Both the position numbers and the translations under genes were made by a program. Shown piece by piece: positions 37,012-49,099 of a DNA stretch of 64,000 nucleotides (position 1 is its first letter; each line of letters begins with the position of its first letter). This stretch comes from Mactromeris polynyma (taxonomy: Eukaryota > Mollusca > Bivalvia > Venerida > Mactridae): positions 24,426,264 through 24,490,263 of the forward strand of contig JASFXZ010000007.1 in NCBI GenBank assembly GCA_032209605.1. Reading direction: 5' to 3'. The notes under the pieces are model-generated. The model saw only the letters and a list, made by a program, of their open reading frames with translations, had not been told where the DNA came from and made no database searches.

Positions 37012-37999
37012 CAATAATATAAATTTAACCGTATTGCAATGGATAAGATTGTGTAGTAACGAGTTTAACGTTGTCTCCTACAGTATGACATAACCGGAGA
37101 TATCAGGAACGCAAAGCATAAACGTTTGAGGCAGGATAAATGATTTAAGATTCAATAACTTTAGTTTACAAATTGCATCACTTACTCTCAAAATATGGTG
37201 TACGATTCCCACAGTTGTTACTTTAGACAATTGTGCAATATTCGGGTGGGATTCATTTGACTGTGTCTATATTTCTGTGAAAACTACTGACGGAGTGTAC
37301 ATGTAGATAATAATAATATATAATATTGCAATGTTTAAAAATTGATTTAAACTGAATAAAGAACGAATTTAACGAAGATGGAGTTATCAATTATTACACA
37401 CATGTAAGTACCCACATATAAAGTATTTTGATTTCGTCAATTATTTCTATACTCTATTGTCAAATTCGATATAATAATCGATCTACTGGTTTCACATTTT
37501 CAAACATCTGAACAAATCGAAAGGTTACATACAAAACACGCTTTTTTGTGATTGCAAGTCCATAAAACAGATGTACTACTTTAGGGTAAAAAAGGAAAAC
37601 ATGACTGTGTATCTTTTCCACATATCAGATAAGAAAAGAAATATTTAACGTAAATCGTAGCATATCTAAAAACAGACAAAAGTTTGAGGTCAGTTTTCAT
37701 TTTTTTCTGCTTTTTGATGAAGGTATAATACATTTGTTTTGTTGGGTTTCCTAAACATATACTCCCGTTTTTATATTTTATTATTATTGTAAAAATACGT
37801 AAGACGCATTTGTTACTTTTATATTCACCTTTATTTTAGTGTAGACTACAATGTTACAGATACAACAACCTCAGAAAAAAGTTATAATGCATCGATACTG
37901 ATATGTAATATATTGCTATTGACCGTGTGCAATAAATGTACGCAGTCCTTTGTTGTCCTCCGTAATCATTATCTACTAGTAATACTCGTCCTCTTGAAA
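37012..37999. other. Interval without recognised features
   Basis: Very AT-rich non-coding DNA with several T-runs. No ORF or repeat match was recognised. Confidence 0.35.
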
Positions 38000-38830
38000 T
38001 CTACAATGTACTTATTGAATTTTATTTCGTACAGTAGAGATGTCCTGTTATGAAATACACAAGCTGGAATAATGTATGATCAAAGATGTTCGATAAATAT
38101 TTATCAGTGTTTAATAGTTGGGTTCAGATGTAGTTCAATCCCTGTTAATTTGACCAAGTGCTCATTTCTCTTTGTGTTTCTTCTCGTAATATCAATAGGT
38201 TATATGTGTACAGAAAGCTTCATGAAAAATAACCAAACCTGAGCCATCACTCTTACTCGCCTAATGGGCTGGAAGTTTATTGGTTTCCCATTGGCATATT
38301 AATGGTTTTCGATATGAACAAATTGCATGGTTGCTATTTATGAATACAAATACTTCACGTGTAAGTGTTGTTTTACGAGTCATAACAAGCCATTAATGTA
38401 GAACAAATCTGATACTACGATGGAATATTGATTTTGCATAAAGGTTTTCTATTAAACTGCTCTTGCTGATGTTATACATGTAACCACGCTTATTTTAATG
38501 AATGAACGTCTTGTTACAATGTTCGTGAAGGTAATAGCCGTTGTAACAATTGTGCTTACTGTTTACCTAATCTGGTTAATATTGATTAAATATATGTTGT
38601 CTATCAATTTTGAACAACTCTGAATAAGGACATCAGTATACCTTTAACATGGACGTTATACATTTAAAAAAATATAAAACGATATAAACGGAAACATATC
38701 TTCACGTACATTTTAAAATGCACCCTAGCATAGTGACCATATAAAAAATAAGAGATTAAGAATACATGATTATGCAACTATATTGTAAATCTTTGAAATA
38801 GATTCACATAATTTACGATGCAAACCAACA
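38000..38830 (+). repeat. Module H, diverged copies at 7690, 43690 and 52220
   Basis: 38030-38380 resembles 43690-44050 (AATGTATGATCA...AATAAATATTTATCAG, then ACAGAAAGCTTCA). 38380-38820 resembles 7690-8170 (ACAAGCCATTA, GCTCTTGCTGATGTTATA, GATTCACATAATTTACGATG). It lies directly beside block B. Confidence 0.55.
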
Positions 38831-41130
38831 AGAGTTGTCACCCGCGTATTAATTGACATTCATTCTAACTAAATTGGTAGGGTACTATGACCATGCGTAC
38901 AACTCGTATGACTTATGACCAAAATATTGATTTTTTGTAAAATATTCATACAGAAAAATTGACAAAGCAATCTAAAAACATATTTCTAATTTCTATCACA
39001 GTGTGTGCACATTTTTTACAATAAGCAGAATAGCCAAGCAGATAATTCTCCAATAACATTCTACAATCACAGCATAAATTGATCAACAAATGTCAATTAG
39101 TCGATAAGAGTTTTTCATGATCGTATTCTGTTAATCTGCTTTGAAAGTATTGATATCTGCACCTCTCTGTGATGGGAGGACATTCCAATTATTTCCTCTC
39201 TTATTTAGTCTCATTAGCAATCATGGTACAGACGCAGATATCTAAATCTACAGCTTGTCGGTCAATATGAAGCAATACAAAGAAATAATGTCAATTCAAT
39301 CCTACGACTATCATGCAATGAACAATCCTAGTTTGAGAGGTTGCATATCTTTCTGATGAACTATTATCTTTACTGCTATATTCCATGCATATATCAATAA
39401 TAATGGGCATATTGACGGATCTGTTTTTAATTATTTAGTCGTGGATTGTGTAGGATTCACAAAACGTTCATGCGTCTGGCTGTCATCAGTTATAAAACAT
39501 TGGGTGTAGATGATGTTGTTTCGAATTGCAATGACATTTTTTAACATTTTGCCTTGTTTTGGGCTGTTGGTAACCACTGCCTGGTGAGTGCTGAGTCATT
39601 TATAGCGTAGATCCAAAACAGTCTGGTAAATGAGAACAAATTCAATAGATAAATATATATATGTAAAAGTACGAAACTTATTTACTACATAAATGATGGG
39701 TAAAAGTACGAGAACCGCCTTGGAACGGCGAGCAAAGGAGTCTCGTTTGTTGGGAGATTTGTCCACCGGGGATTTATTATTTACTGTACATTTAAATTAA
39801 GTTTTAGCCCCCAAGGTATTTTGCCATTTGGCACTGACCGTTCAAAGGTGGTATTCGCCTATTGTGACCCACTATTATGTTTGTATTTTCACCCTTTTGT
39901 TTTGAATTTGCTTACTTGTATGTATATATGTTCATAACCCCTTTTGTTTTTGGGGTGACTGTTAATGCGAAATTACCAGCTCGTGTCTTCTTGGTATATT
40001 GTATCTGGGCTATGTACTAATCACTGTTCATGTTTGGTGTATTTTTGACATCTTAGCAATATATTGATTGAGTGTGTGGTTGGCTTGCCGTCAGTGAGGT
40101 TTAAATCCACAATGTTTACAACTGATTGTCTATTAATTAGGCATATTTCGACACAAATTTCTCGTTTTAAAGAAACAGAAAATGAATATGTCATCTACAA
40201 AGATCCTAAGCAGTTTATATTTTGTTCCATTAATACTACGAACTTCATGTTACACAGCTCCTGAATAAGAACGAAATGTTTGACAAAAGCAACATGAATT
40301 GTCAAATACGTACAGTTGTGGTCGCAGAGAAAAAGCGTATGACGCATGATTTGAAGGTGGTTAGTTCGATCCCAGCGTCGAATGGAGTTTGATCACAAAA
40401 TTTATAATTCCTGAATGTAATAATACTGTTTAGCAACCCAGGAATCAGTCATTGAGAGTAAATGACATTAGTTGTAGAACTCAATTTGGATAGTGTATGA
40501 TTTATCAATTTGATAGAGTTATTGGAGCATGTAACATTAAAATACACTTCTCAAAATTGAATATGTTCCACATTTTCATATGAGTAATATTTCATGCCAT
40601 TTTGACTCGTGTGAAAGATAGCCTAAGTAATTTAATTCATGTAAATATTCCATTCTAAATTTCTATTTTGGTAATCATTATCACACAAAACATTCAACCG
40701 TGACATGCTCCTAAGTATGACATCAGCCGAAAAAAGTTGTGTTTAGTTTAATTAGGTGCAGAATGAATTTTAACCAACAAATGTGTTTCATGACAAAACT
40801 TATGTACTAATATTTACTTTGTTTTTCAAAATTGACATTCCAGCTTCTTTACATAGTACAGATCAACATTCTGTGGTACTCAAAATAAGATGCTCAAAAA
40901 CTATTTTCTGGTCACGATTCAATCCGTTCCTTGTTCAAAATACCTTACTCAGGACGTTGTCACGCATCATTGGATTGTGTAATAATATGTTAGGCGTAAC
41001 ATTTATATATCATTTAAGGTCATATATATCAAAATGGCATTCACGATCACTCATAAGAAATGTGAACCTTAATCAATTTCGAATAGACTATTACATATGA
41101 CTAATTCAAAGCTGGAATATAAAAATGTAA
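38831..41130 (+). repeat. Segmental duplication block B, gene-less copy
   Basis: 38840-39600 matches 29640-27735 inverted without the foldback element. 39600-40060 matches about 25640-25240 inverted, and 40110-41130 matches 21475-20260 inverted. Between about 40060 and 40110 the roughly 3.8 kb of block A that hold the C4-like gene, the SINE and flanks are missing. Confidence 0.7.
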
Positions 41131-42493
41131 ATAACACAGGTGTCTTGCCTTCTGGTAGTCATATTTGATATATCCTTATATAAGTACAATGCAACTTACG
41201 CTTGACCTATGCAAACATGACCAATAAGCGAGTTGGTCAATCAATGCCGAATGCCTGCTGCGATAAATTATCGCATTAGCTTATACCTGTTTTCACTTAC
41301 AAACAAATCGTATAACAGAGTACGTTTGCGTTAAAATATCCCTTTTGGGACCTACAAATTACCACGTTACATCCAAAGTTTCGCTATATCCATATTTGTT
41401 ATAACATTCTAGTTATGTAATACAATATAGAACAGCTTGATTTGGGAATAAAACATACTATATCCGATGTTTTGTTAAAACCGAGTACGTGATATGTGTT
41501 CTTCTTTATCATTATGTTTCTTACATTGCTTATATTTGGAAAAGGCGATGAAATAGTTGATATACTACAAATGTAGCAGTAACAGCAGTAATACTGTTAC
41601 AATACAAATGAAAAAAGCAATACCCACATAAACACTGCTTTTACTGCCGGTCGTCAAACATTGTTGCAGTATTACTGTAAACAGTAAGGGTAATACCGGT
41701 TGAGCTGTGTACCACTGCTAGGAAAACCATTATTTATATTTGCGCCTCTCCGCCTCTGCAGTTCCATTTATGTCATGCAACAAAAGGACAACCAACACAG
41801 TGTAAGTTGAAAAAGGCCTGGCATGAAATCATGCCAGACAATTTATTTCAAAACAAAAGGAACTAAATCAAACTAAAACAATGACTAGTAATGTGTACTT
41901 TTGGTAGCATAGGACATAAAGTTGGACTACAAAAGTCCACATAACAAACATAAATAAAATATAATACAGAGATCCTGAAATATATTACAAAGAGGGTGGT
42001 GGGGAGGAAAGTGGTGATAAATTGCAATAATAAACTTCTCTGGAACAATCACAAGCTCCGCGTTGTTGATCCAGAACAGAAGTAAATGAGTGCAAAGATA
42101 ATTAATTAACCAAAAGGTGAATTTAACCCAAAGGTGACAAGTACAGGAACGGTTACAAAGGGTCCTCCAGGTCCATATACTAAAATAATAATCAATATTG
42201 AGAAATAGCTGTAAATATAAACAACTTTATATTGTTACACTATATAAAGTATAATTATAGCTTACAGTTGACTGCAACAACATTAAATATTATTACTTCC
42301 AATGCAAACTTCACACCGGTAGTTGGTCTCAATTTTATTTACTCCTTTTGTGCAATCATTCATAGATATATATATATATATATAAGTGAAATAATTGCGT
42401 TTTTAATGACGTTAAGTGTATTATTTATTTAGGTTGCTGTATTAGTAACATTGTAATTAACGCCACAAATAAAGGTGAATTGAGAAATAAAAG
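41131..42493. other. Interval with minor repeats only
   Basis: GCAGTAACAGCAGTAATACTG at 41576-41596 resembles the CAGTAA-rich stretch at 11605-11660 and 59355-59415. A short palindrome, CTGGCATGAAATCATGCCAG, lies near 41815-41840, and a (TA)n run lies at about 42367-42384. No gene is supported. Confidence 0.4.
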
Positions 42494-43202
42494 GCTCAGT
42501 CACACCGGTCATACGACCAGGTTACGACCTAGCTGCGACCGAAACAATTTCGAATAGTGGGCAAATCGTAGATAGAGCGCACGACTGGTCGCAGAGGTCG
42601 TGGGTAATCGCCAGAGCAAAATCAGTCGCAGCAAGGTCGATGGTCATGTTCAAAACTTCTGACCTGCGATTCCAAATCGTAAGAGGTCGCATACAAGTCT
42701 TACATGGTCGTACCACCAGTCGCGCATTGAAGCACCACCAGTCGTGCATAATCGTGGGTCAAGTAGTCGCACGATCGATCGTGCTACCGGTCCTGCCACC
42801 GGGCGATTGGTGGTGCCACCGATCAATTGCTTTTAAGACTGGTGGTAGGCATCGTACGATCGGCGGTGCGAGTGTTCGTGCGATCACCAACGATTGGAGA
42901 AGATCGATCACAAGATAAATCGTAGGTAATCAGAGGTCGCACGATCGGTCGCGGAGTGCCACTATTAGTCGCACGATAACCTACGATTGATCTCACAAGA
43001 TATCTTCTCCAATCGTTTGTGAACGCCCGACCACGCACACCACCGATCGTACGATGACCTACATGTACCACCAGTCTTAAGAGCAATCGCAGTATGCGAT
43101 CGCAAATGGAGATCGCAGCAAACATTGCCGATTGGTCGTACCTCGGCCAAATTGCCACCAGTCGCACGATCCAGAAAACGTACGATCCGGTGTGACTGAG
43201 GC
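42494..43202. mobile_element. GC-richer foldback element built of GTCG/ACGATC words
   Basis: The ends are inverted repeats: GCTCAGTCACACCGG at 42494 and CCGGTGTGACTGAGGC ending at 43202. The two halves are largely reverse complements; for example AAGACTGGTGGTA at 42836 pairs with TACCACCAGTCTT at 43067, and CGATTGGAGAAGAT near 42891 pairs with ATCTTCTCCAATCG near 43001. The interior is saturated with GTCGCACGATCG-like words and is far richer in GC than its surroundings. Open frames on both strands follow from the composition and are not genes. No exact target duplication was identified. Confidence 0.75.
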
Positions 43203-43204
43203 TA

Positions 43205-43385
43205 AAGTCATGTTTTGAGTCCTTATGGTCTGCCAGGCCATTCCTAGTGCCTCTGTTCCTTAACGTATGTACCCTTTAACCCCCTCAATTGCCTTATGTA
43301 TTATGGAGCGTTGTTTTCCCGGAGGTCTGCGTGAGGAGGCACTGTCTTATGTATGTGGCGTTCCCTGTAGCTTATTGTTTTCTCT
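43205..43385 (+). repeat. Dispersed repeat, copy of 610-790
   Basis: This stretch matches 610-790 in the same orientation (see that entry) and begins immediately after the foldback element. Confidence 0.6.
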
Positions 43386-44566
43386 CTTTTAAAAAAATTC
43401 ATTTTGTTCCTACGTTATTGTTTCACAATATGTTTTGATAAAACATGGCAAAAGTGTTGAGTGAGTAACAAGAAATATTCAGCCAAACATTGATCTGTTG
43501 AAATATAATGAAAACGAAATGCTTGTAAATCTAATTTTGTAGAATTAAAGTCAGAGATTCAGTCTTAAAACGTTTGTGAATACGGGCCATGTTGTCCGTT
43601 TTAAGACCCTATCGGAAATACTCGTCCTTTTTAAAAAAAAATTGATTTCGTAGCGTAGGGATCTTTGTGAAAATATCGTGTCTTGGGAATGGGACATTTT
43701 ACTCATATAAAATTCATGGGCATGAAAAATGTATGATCAGAGTTATTAAATAAATATTTATCAGTTTAATCGCTCAGTATAATGTTTGGGCTCAGTGCAT
43801 CAAACACTTTACATCCCCTTTCACTTAGTCCAGTTGCTCATTTCTGTTGGTGACTGTCTCATAAAATGTTGTTTATCTATACAGAAAGCTTCAAACCTGA
43901 GACATCACTCTTACTTGCCTAATGGATTCGAAACTTATTAGTTTCCTATCGGTATATTAAAGGTTTTCGATAAGAACAAATTGAAGTACTTCACGTACAT
44001 GTACAAGTGTTGTGTTACGAGTCGTAACAAGCAATTATTGTAGAAAAAATCTGGTGCTACAAACAAGTACAAGAAATGCATTGATGCAAAGCATCCAAGG
44101 GCGCCGCAAAACTGGTGCTATAAGAAATAACTAACAACATAGCACACAACCGTGATGAAAATTACCAAAAATCCCTCTTACCATTCTTGCGTTCCTTTCA
44201 AGCGTGTCTAATGGCGGCACAATGTTTAGGAATAGCGTAATGGCGGAAAAATGTTTTGGAATAGTCCATTTTCATACTATCATTGGCGTGTATTTCCTTT
44301 TTAACACCTTAACTTGCATAAATATCTACGTTACATGTACCAATGTGTTAATATTGATATAAAACACGTTATATTTTAAAAAGGGACTTCGTACACTACT
44401 CCCAGTTTTACCCCCTGTTTTAAGCATTTTTCACGGTGTATTATGCATATAAAAATGAAAATGAAGACGAAAAAGTACAAATGGTTGTCAAACTCTCTTT
44501 ATTTTCAAATTATTTTCAGTAAAATTACACATAATTGCATTATCAAAACACACAAGCAGGCAATAT
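43386..44566. other. Non-coding; module H trace at 43690-44060
   Basis: No gene is supported. Part matches 38030-38400 as noted there. The rest, up to the satellite, is unrecognised. Confidence 0.4.
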
Positions 44567-46333
44567 CTTAGAACGTTCTAAGAGAATTTGGCTAAAACCT
44601 TAGAACGTTCTAAGAGAAATTGACCCAAAAACCTTAGAACGTTCTAAGAGAATTTGGCTAAAACCTTAGAACGTTCTAAGAGAAATTGACCCAAAAACCT
44701 TAGAACGTTCTAAGAGAAATTGACCAAATATCTGAGATCGTTCTAAGAGAAAATTATCAAAAACCTTAGAACGTTCTAAGAGAATATGACCCAGAAACCT
44801 TAGAACGTTCTAAGAGAAATTGACCCAAAAACCTTAGAACGTTCTAAGAGAAATTGACCAAATATCTGAGATCGTTCTAAGAGAAATTGACCCAAAAACC
44901 TTAGAACGTTCTAAGAGAATTTGGCTAAAACCTTAGAACGTTCTAAGAGAAATTGACCAAATATCTGAGATCGATCTAAGAGAAAATTATCAAAAACCTT
45001 AGAACGTTCTAAGAGAATATAACCCAGAAACCTTAGAACGTTCTAAGAGAAATTGACCCAAAAACCTTTGAACGTTCTAAGAGAAATTGACCAAATATCT
45101 GAGATCGTTCTAAGAGAAATTGACCCAAAAACCTTAGAACGTTCTAAGAGAATTTGGCTAAAACATTAGAACGTTCTAAGAGAAAATGACCAAATATCTA
45201 AGATCGTTCTAAGAGAAAATTATCAAAAACCTTAGAACGTTCTAAGAGAATATGACCCAGAAACCTTAGAACGTTCTAAGAGAAATTGACCCAAAAACCT
45301 TAGAACGTTCTAAGAGAAATTGACCAAATATCTGAGATCGTTCTAAGAGAAATTGACCCAAAAACCTTAGAACGTTCTAAGAGAATTTGGCTAAAAACCT
45401 TAGAACGTTCTAAGAGAAATTGACCCAAAAAACCTTAGAACGTTCTAAGAGAAATTGACCAAATATCTGAGATCGTTCTAAGAGAAAATTATCAAAAACC
45501 TTAGAACGTTCTAAGAGAAATTGACCAAATATCTGAGATCGTTCTAAGAGAAATTGACCCAAAAACCTTAGAACGTTCTAAGAGAATTTGGCTAAAACCT
45601 TAGAACGTTCTAAGAGAAATTGACCCAAAAACCTTAGAACGTTCTAAGAGAAATTGACCAAATATCTGAGATCGTTCTATGAGAAATTGACCCAAAAACC
45701 TTAGAACGTTCTAAGAGAAATTGACCAAAAAACCTTAGAACGTTCTAAGAGAAATTGACCAAATATCTGAGATCGTTCTAAGAGAAATTGACCCAAAAAC
45801 CTTAGAACGTTCTAAGAGAATTTGGCTAAAACCTTAGAACGTTCTAAGAGAAATTGACCCAAAAACCTTAGAACGTTCTAAGAGAAATTGACCAAATATC
45901 TGAGATCGTTCTGAGAGAAAATGATCAAAAACCTTAGAACGTTCTAAGAGAAATTGACCAAATATCTGAGATCGTTCTAAGGGAAAAATAATCAAAAACC
46001 TTAGAACGTTCTAAGAGAAATTGGCCCCAAAACCTTAGAACGTTCTAAGAGAAATTGACCAAATATCTGAGATCGTTCTAAGAGAAATTGACCCAAAAAC
46101 CTTAGAACGTTCTAAGAGAATTTGGCTAAAACCTTAGAACGTTCTAAGAGAAATTGACCAAAAAACCTTAGAACGTTCTAAGAGAAATTGACCAAATATC
46201 TGAGATCGTTCTAAGAGAAAATATTCAAAAACCTTAGAACGTTCTAAGAGAAATTGGCCCAAAAACCTTAGAACGTTCTAAGAGAAATTGACCAAATATC
46301 TGAGATCGTTCTAAGAGAAATTGACCAAATATC
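44567..46333. repeat. 33-bp palindromic satellite, about 53 units
   Basis: Units average about 33 bp. Most contain the perfect 16-bp palindrome CTTAGAACGTTCTAAG; a regular minority carries the variant CTGAGATCGTTCTAAG. Spacers fall into a few types (AGAAATTGACCCAAAAAC, AGAAATTGACCAAATAT, AGAATTTGGCTAAAAC, AGAAAATTATCAAAAAC) that recur in a patterned order, which indicates higher-order amplification. About 53 units were counted by eye. The array begins and ends abruptly, and nothing in it is coding. The core AGAACGTTCT contains two heat-shock-element pentamers (nGAAn, nTTCn) in adjacent inverted order. Confidence 0.95.
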
Positions 46334-49099
46334 TATTTATATAGAAACTGATTGATCACATCTCTTATGTCACAACATATTCATCATTTAAACAAAGGGA
46401 ACACTGGACTGGTAGATACTATTCTACATTTGAACAATTACTGTATATAATATTAAATGCTGTAGCTGATGCCGTACTTCTTTTCGTTCAAAGTCATTGC
46501 ACTATGTAACAAACGCCATTCGTCGAATTATGAGCTAAGTCCCACTGTAGTGAGGAGCATAGCCAATTCCAGTGCAGCTTACTGATGAACAACACTGACA
46601 TTTTTCCTCCGTGGTTTTTAATCTGACTCTGTCAAAATCAAACTCCACATGATACACTGAAAAAAATAATCGAAGTGCTATACAAATATATTTTCTTAGA
46701 TTACAAATTACGAATACATAGTCACATTAGTGTTTGTGGTAGACATAAGGATCAATTGGTAGAACACTATACTCATGAGTTGTATATTTTAACCACGAAT
46801 CCTGCCTGTGGTGAGCTTTAACTCTGAACTTCACAATCAAAGAATTAGAAGCCAGTGTCACATTGATGTAAAACGATAGAGTAAAACTTCATTGTGGTAA
46901 GCCCAGTACTTCGTCCAAATAGTAGTTAACCTTAATCAACTTTATATAAGTTAAATTTACACGGAAATGACGTCATGTCGTTGTGGTGTAGTGGTTAGCA
47001 TAACGAACCGGAAATCCGTAGACCCGTGTTCGACTCCCGGTAGCGCCATTGACCGATTTTTCGTGTTCCACAAACATGACTTTATTTTAATGTACTTATC
47101 GTATTAGGAAGGCGTATTATGAGAGTCTGCAGAGAAAAATAGCATAGGCATCTTTTAATCATGTTTTTTGGTTTCTTCAGATGTTCATTTTTAATTGTTG
47201 TGTAAGTTACATGAAAAACAAAATATGTCCTACACTTCAAGACATACATTACTGTGATTAGAAATGTGGCTACAGAACAAAACAGACATGATGCAGTACC
47301 TTAGCTGACTTCATTGTAATCAAATTACTGAAAACATATCATTTTATTACCAATTAGATAAAAGTACAATAAATTATACATATAAATGAATTTCATTTAT
47401 TTATGTTAACACTGAATAAATTAACCGCAACTCCCCCCCCCGCCCACGATTCAACTAGTATGTGCACTCACATAGTGAATAACACATTATAGAAATTATA
47501 ACATGAACGATACATACTCATTTCAATTTTTTAACGATTGCCTAATAAGCATCCTCCAATCAACCACTTTGCATCCACACCGTCACCAACTTGAATCTAA
47601 AAAAAAAAAATATTTCAAGAGGATTATCAGCAGCAAATAATGTTTTTTTCGTTGTCATAATACTTTTAAGGCATTGAGTATAATATAAGTAGATATAGAC
47701 CTCAAACATGAAGTGCTGTAAACAATGCATGCACCCGAAAAGCTGGAGACATGAAAATATAAACATACACAACTATGTCGCTCATCAGATAAATGCAGCC
47801 GATGCAAATCGATATCGATGGGGCTATTGGTCAGTAGACGATTTGTCTGTCGGTAGTTTCCGTAAGTGATCGTAAATTTTCCGATGATCACCGACTGATA
47901 CTGGTATAACACAATAACATGTAGCCACGGGCTATCTTAGATCTATGTATCCAATAAACGCTTAAAACATTATGTATTGAAAACGAACAATGTGATAGGC
48001 AATTTTTTTGCTCAGGAAATAAAATAGAGAAACAAAACAACGAATTCGTTTCACTTAGCATTTGTTATACACACTTTGTCGTGCAATGTCCAATTAAAAT
48101 TGCAAATACAAATAATTGTGGGTACTTTTTTTAATATATATATATTACTATTCCACATCGTGGATTTGAATAATAATTTATATTTACATTAACATATAAG
48201 GTTTTTATCTATGTAATACATCAACCATTATTGACATTTTAACAACAATACAATAAATAGTATTTATCTTCATGGTTGTCTTTGATTTGTGTAGCAATAC
48301 ATAATTTTGTTTTGTTTTAAGACGTTTTTACGCGTTGGATCGGGTCAGCAAGCAAACTACAGTCGGATCATCTTAGCTATTTCAAAAGTACATTTCCGCA
48401 AGTTCGCAAATAGAACTCTTTAAAAAAATGTTATCGAGGTGTTCCGACTGGAAACTATGTTGTAATGTATATATTAAATGATATCGTTGTCGTCATAATT
48501 AAAGAAATTCACATCTTATTCCACAATATAAAATGAATCTAATTCCGTCACTTGTGAACAAAAATGGTGACAGATATAGAAGTCTATTTGCGATAAGCAG
48601 CGTGACATTTTAAGATACGTATGCGCACTTACACCGTAAACTGTTCCGGTTATGGCAACACATGTTAAAACAATTAGTGTCGGTGACATGGACATATAAA
48701 CTTTATATGTCTGTGATAATCAATTTTTCAGCAAGAAAAGCAAAAGTTATCGTATTAATAGCCATTGCGTATAAATACAATATAATTCATCCGTTTGATA
48801 ATTACATTAACATTGTATTAGAAGTATATTAATCCATTACACACAAAAAAGTTTTAATGAACAACAACCCATTAAGCAATGGTGACAAAGAAGTACAATA
48901 GTTTAAAATGTTATTAGCAACAGTTACATATATGATGTATGATGCATATATGTATGTAACATATCATTTTAACCAAAAACATCAGTACGATATCAAATTA
49001 TCTTAGATTAGTACAACAGTTGACACGTGTCTGTGTAATATAACTCATAGAGTGCGAAATTTCGACTACAACTTGTTAGTTTTATACGGAAGTAAAACA
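46334..49099. other. Interval with a tRNA-like sequence only
   Basis: Apart from the tRNA-like stretch at 46977-47048, a poly-C run near 47430 and AT-rich simple sequence near 48135-48150, no gene or repeat match was recognised. Confidence 0.4.
46977..47048 (+). pseudogene. tRNA-like sequence (decayed tRNA or SINE head)
   Basis: The 72 bases have a D-arm-like GGTGTAGTGGTTAGCAT, a B-box-like GTGTTCGACTCCC and a 3' TAGCGCCA that pairs weakly with the 5' GTCGTTG. The anticodon loop would be CCGGAAA with C instead of the invariant T at position 33, the anticodon stem has a mismatch, and the T stem has a T-C mismatch. It is therefore unlikely to be functional. No SINE body follows that was recognised. 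Confidence 0.5.

Noticed and set aside
42522..43167. Several overlapping open frames of 60-114 codons on both strands
   Set aside because: They arise from GC-rich palindromic words in the foldback element, and none shows a domain.
44567..46333. CRISPR-like array of palindromic repeats
   Set aside because: The spacers are themselves repeated in a few types, so there are no unique spacers, and the setting is an animal genome. It is a satellite.
46977..47048. Functional tRNA gene
   Set aside because: The anticodon loop lacks T33, and the stems have mismatches. Kept only as a tRNA-like pseudogene.
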